From assembly GCA_964447735.1 (NCBI GenBank), contig CAYUTJ010000014.1:1-15036 (forward strand): 15,036 bases of DNA, given 5' to 3'. Made by a program: the position numbers and the translations under genes. The stretch's first letter is position 1; every line of letters begins with the position of its first letter. Below are positions 13,324 to 15,036 of the stretch, in pieces. The DNA comes from CAYSYN01 sp964447735. Lineage in GTDB: Bacteria; Patescibacteriota; Minisyncoccia; Minisyncoccales; GBS-2. The notes beneath the pieces are model-generated. The model worked only from the letters and a program-made list of their open reading frames with translations. It had not been told where the DNA came from and did no database searches.

Positions 13324-13791
13324 CTAAACTGGAAAGGGATCTTGAGGATGATTTTTTAGATAATTCCTGGTCCTGATTTTAGCAATCAGCTTTAATACTT
13401 CATCCCAAATAGTTATCCAATAAGGAACTTTCTCTTTTGCTAAGGCCTCATGCCATTTCAAAATTATCTGAAAACTTTCTGGTGTGAATCTGTAAAGTTT
13501 TCTTGCTAAAATTCCAATGTCAGGATGGATGAAATTCAAATGATGGTATTCGCAAAGAATAATTCCGTTAAAAGGAGAAATTATCTCTTTTTGGGGTATC
13601 TTAAGTTGGGCTGCGAATCTTGGAGGTAAAATAAAGTGAAGATGAAGATTCTTTTGATTATAACAATTCTTTGCCTTTCCGCTTGAGAAATCAACAAATT
13701 GGCAAGTCTTTCTGTCTCTTCTTAAAAACCACTCCTTTTGTTTTTTCGTCCAGTAAAGGGTTTCATATTCATCTTCTTTTAAGGTACTCAA
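13324..13791 (-). CDS. HNH-like nuclease-fold protein (155 aa)
   Basis: The central part looks like an HNH (beta-beta-alpha metal) nuclease: C30 and C43 flank a loop, then LHLHFILPP (49-57), N75 in FNGIILC, C80 and H83-H84 (CEYHH). The first HNH position and a CxxHH close are present, so a metal-dependent nuclease is plausible. Specificity is unknown. The C-terminal 60 residues are helical with many Trp, Tyr and Lys. The start is the TTG at 13791 (no in-frame ATG nearby), preceded by AGGGGGGAT as SD. Its first 24 nt and its SD lie in the duplicated gap flank and are repeated at 13923-13977. With the false gap closed it follows the 133-aa gene by 34 nt, an operon-like spacing. It ends at a clear terminator. 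Confidence 0.65.
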   Translation of the reverse strand: MSTLKEDEYETLYWTKKQKEWFLRRDRKTCQFVDFSSGKAKNCYNQKNLHLHFILPPRFAAQLKIPQKEIISPFNGIILCEYHHLNFIHPDIGILARKLYRFTPESFQIILKWHEALAKEKVPYWITIWDEVLKLIAKIRTRNYLKNHPQDPFPV

Positions 13792-13822
13792 ATTTTATCC
13801 CCCCTAGAATTTATTTTATCAA
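13768..13822. repeat. 55-bp gap-flanking duplicate, left copy
   Basis: Identical over 55 bp to 13923-13977 and touching the N run, with the same length as the pair around the first gap. It contains the start and SD of the HNH-like gene. Confidence 0.95.
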
Positions 13823-13922
13823 NNNNNNNNNNNNNNNNNNNNNNNNNNNNNNNNNNNNNNNNNNNNNNNNNNNNNNNNNNNNNNNNNNNNNNNNNNNNNN
13901 NNNNNNNNNNNNNNNNNNNNNN
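13823..13922. other. Assembly gap of 100 N
   Basis: A placeholder of exactly 100 N. Identical 55-bp flanks mean the contigs overlap and probably nothing is missing. Confidence 0.97.
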
Positions 13923-13977
13923 TTCATCTTCTTTTAAGGTACTCAAATTTTATCCCCCCTAGAATTTATTTTATCAA
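13923..13977. repeat. 55-bp gap-flanking duplicate, right copy
   Basis: Second copy of 13768-13822, directly beside the stop codon of the 133-aa gene. Confidence 0.95.
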
Positions 13978-13980
13978 AAA

Positions 13981-14382
13981 TCAATCTTTCTTTTTAAACA
14001 AAACAGGGACAATCTTTTCATAAAGAGAAAGCCTTTCTTTTAAATTTTCTTCAGAAGCTGAAATTTTTTTATCCAAAAGCAAATCGGGGTTTTGTTTTAC
14101 TAAATTGTAAATCGATAAAAAATGATTCATTAAAATTGAAAGTCTTTTCCTTGTAATTCGAATTAATTGTCTTTTTTGTTTTTGAGTCAATTTTGATTTC
14201 CGAGCAATCTTAATTATTTTTTCTAATTGTCCCAGATTTTTTGGAGGAATTTTTAATTTTTTAATTTTCTCTTTAAAATCATCTCTCATTTCCCATCTTT
14301 TTGATCCTTCTAATAATTTTTCTGCTCTTTCTTTTAAAGATTTGTATTCTGAAAGCAATTTTGCAACTTCTTTTTTTTCCAT
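13981..14382 (-). CDS. Unrecognised helical basic protein (133 aa)
   Basis: I do not recognise this family. The 133 residues are almost all predicted helix, rich in Lys, Arg, Glu and Leu, with no Cys and no membrane segment. Two probable helical hairpins span about 1-70 and 75-130; residues 60-92 form a strongly basic stretch (IARKSKLTQKQKRQLIRITRKR). This fits a nucleic-acid or protein scaffold, but nothing proves it. The ATG at 14382 has a promoter whose -10 box is 5 nt away and no SD, so the transcript is probably leaderless. It is divergent from the inorganic pyrophosphatase gene. It probably forms an operon with the HNH-like gene, 34 nt apart once the assembly gap is closed. Confidence 0.7.
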   Translation of the reverse strand: MEKKEVAKLLSEYKSLKERAEKLLEGSKRWEMRDDFKEKIKKLKIPPKNLGQLEKIIKIARKSKLTQKQKRQLIRITRKRLSILMNHFLSIYNLVKQNPDLLLDKKISASEENLKERLSLYEKIVPVLFKKKD

Positions 14383-14387
14383 ATTTT

Positions 14388-14416
14388 ATTTTATCAAAAA
14401 ATTTTATTCTTGACAA
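14388..14416 (-). promoter_or_regulatory. Promoter of the 133-aa gene, leaderless geometry
   Basis: On the minus strand TTGTCA (complement of 14411-14416), a 17-bp spacer and TAAAAT (complement of 14388-14393). The ATG follows after only 5 nt, so transcription should begin at or next to the start codon. Confidence 0.6.
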
Positions 14417-14444
14417 TAAATTTTAAAAATTATTTTTTAAAAAA

Positions 14445-14472
14445 TTGACTTTTGTTTTCTTTAAGATAAAAT
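14445..14472 (+). promoter_or_regulatory. Probable promoter of the inorganic pyrophosphatase gene
   Basis: TTGACT (14445-14450), 16 bp, then TAAAAT (14467-14472). The ATG is 17 nt after the -10 box, giving a leader of roughly 10 nt without SD. A second TTGACA at 14410-14415 lacks a good -10 partner. Confidence 0.5.
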
Positions 14473-14489
14473 TAAATTGATCAAAAATT

Positions 14490-15020
14490 ATGAAAGAAAT
14501 ATCTCCAGGTCCAAATCCACCAGAAAGAATTTTTGTTTTTGTAGAAATTCCAGAAGGCTCACAAAACAAATATGAGTTTGATGAAAAGCTCAAGGTTTTT
14601 AAATTAGACAGGACATTGCATTCTCCATTGCACTATCCAGCAGATTATGGCCACATACCCGGAACTCTTTGTGAAGATGGAGATCCTTTAGATGTTTTAG
14701 TTTTAGTCACAGAACCTACTTTTCCGGGTTGTTTGATTGAAGCTAGACCCATAGGGGCTATCGAAATGGAAGATGAAAAAGGATTGGATGATAAAATTTT
14801 AGCTGTCCCAGTTCATGACCCTAGGTTTGACCATATTAAGGACATACGAGATATTTCTCAACATACTTTAAAAGAAATCACTCACTTTTTTGAAATGTAC
14901 AAAGCCCTAGAACCTAACAAATGGGTCAAAATAAAAGGCTGGCTCGGAGCTAAAGAAGCAAAAGAAAAAATAAAAAAAGCAATTCAACTTTATAAAGAGA
15001 AGAAAGAAATCAAGAATTAA
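14490..15020 (+). CDS. ppa: Family I soluble inorganic pyrophosphatase
   Basis: This 176-residue cytoplasmic enzyme hydrolyses pyrophosphate to two phosphates with Mg2+, driving biosynthetic reactions forward. The family signature EDGDPLDVLV is at 62-71. Active-site residues align with the E. coli enzyme: E19, K27, E29, R41, Y53, D63, D65, D68, D95, D100, K102, Y137 and K138. The length equals that of bacterial hexameric enzymes (about 175). The ATG at 14490 has no SD, and a promoter lies just upstream. It ends 16 nt before the window edge, with no terminator visible there. Together with the membrane pyrophosphatase at 4828 the cell has both a dissipative and an energy-conserving way to remove pyrophosphate. 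Confidence 0.97.
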   Translation: MKEISPGPNPPERIFVFVEIPEGSQNKYEFDEKLKVFKLDRTLHSPLHYPADYGHIPGTLCEDGDPLDVLVLVTEPTFPGCLIEARPIGAIEMEDEKGLDDKILAVPVHDPRFDHIKDIRDISQHTLKEITHFFEMYKALEPNKWVKIKGWLGAKEAKEKIKKAIQLYKEKKEIKN

Positions 15021-15036
15021 TCGAAATTAAAAAAAC

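Noticed and set aside
1..15036. CRISPR arrays, insertion sequences, rRNA or tRNA genes
   Set aside because: I saw no regularly spaced repeats, transposase genes, rRNA segments or cloverleaf-forming sequences on either strand.

Overview
The window is about two-thirds A+T, densely packed with genes, and looks bacterial. It has near-consensus sigma70-type promoters (TTGACA-17-TATAAT at 1446-1474), hairpin-plus-T-run terminators, and bacterial-type exonuclease III, Nudix and family I pyrophosphatase genes. The compact gene set, a DUF5679-type mini zinc ribbon, an archaeal/eukaryotic-looking Ski2-like helicase, a UPF1/IGHMBP2-like helicase and many start codons without Shine-Dalgarno (SD) sites suggest a Candidate Phyla Radiation (Patescibacteria, Parcubacteria-like) genome. 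That taxonomic call is inference; a DPANN archaeon is less likely because the TATA-like boxes lie only 5-10 nt from the start codons.

Layout. 1-134: a probable structured RNA closed by a perfect 13-bp stem, family not recognised. 170-1219 (-): an unusually long adenylate kinase-family enzyme. 1291-2124 (+): a divergent, consensus promoter driving an SD-led 30-codon ORF and then a small two-helix membrane protein with DUF1385/YqhQ-like motifs; a bidirectional terminator follows at 2181-2206. 2285-3591 (-): a three-gene cluster (HD-domain protein, Nudix hydrolase, DUF5679 zinc ribbon). 3701-3886 (-): a doubtful small protein. 3929-4699 (-): exonuclease III. 4828-6852 (+): a membrane pyrophosphatase with the K+-independent, proton-pumping signature. 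6830-13259 (-): a tight three-gene run encoding a membrane-anchored, Cys-rich outer-domain protein, a UPF1-like SF1 helicase and a Ski2/Hel308-like SF2 helicase. The SF2 helicase gene carries a 523-residue intein with an intact LAGLIDADG endonuclease exactly in helicase motif V. 13324-14382 (-): an HNH-like protein and an unrecognised helical protein. 14490-15020 (+): soluble inorganic pyrophosphatase.

The two 100-N gaps (1323-1422 and 13823-13922) are each flanked by the same 55 bp on both sides. They are almost certainly scaffolding artefacts in which contigs overlapping by one k-mer were spaced rather than merged. Deleting one 55-bp copy plus the Ns restores contiguous DNA.

How the genes fit together. 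Soluble and membrane pyrophosphatases share the job of removing pyrophosphate, and the membrane enzyme conserves the energy as an ion gradient. Adenylate kinase, the Nudix hydrolase and the HD protein belong to nucleotide economy and clean-up. The helicase run and exonuclease III belong to nucleic-acid processing and repair. The most noteworthy items are the motif-V intein, the unassigned 1-134 RNA, the promoter-driven short ORF ahead of the DUF1385-like protein, the coupling of a secreted-domain protein to two helicases, and recurrent leaderless promoter geometry.
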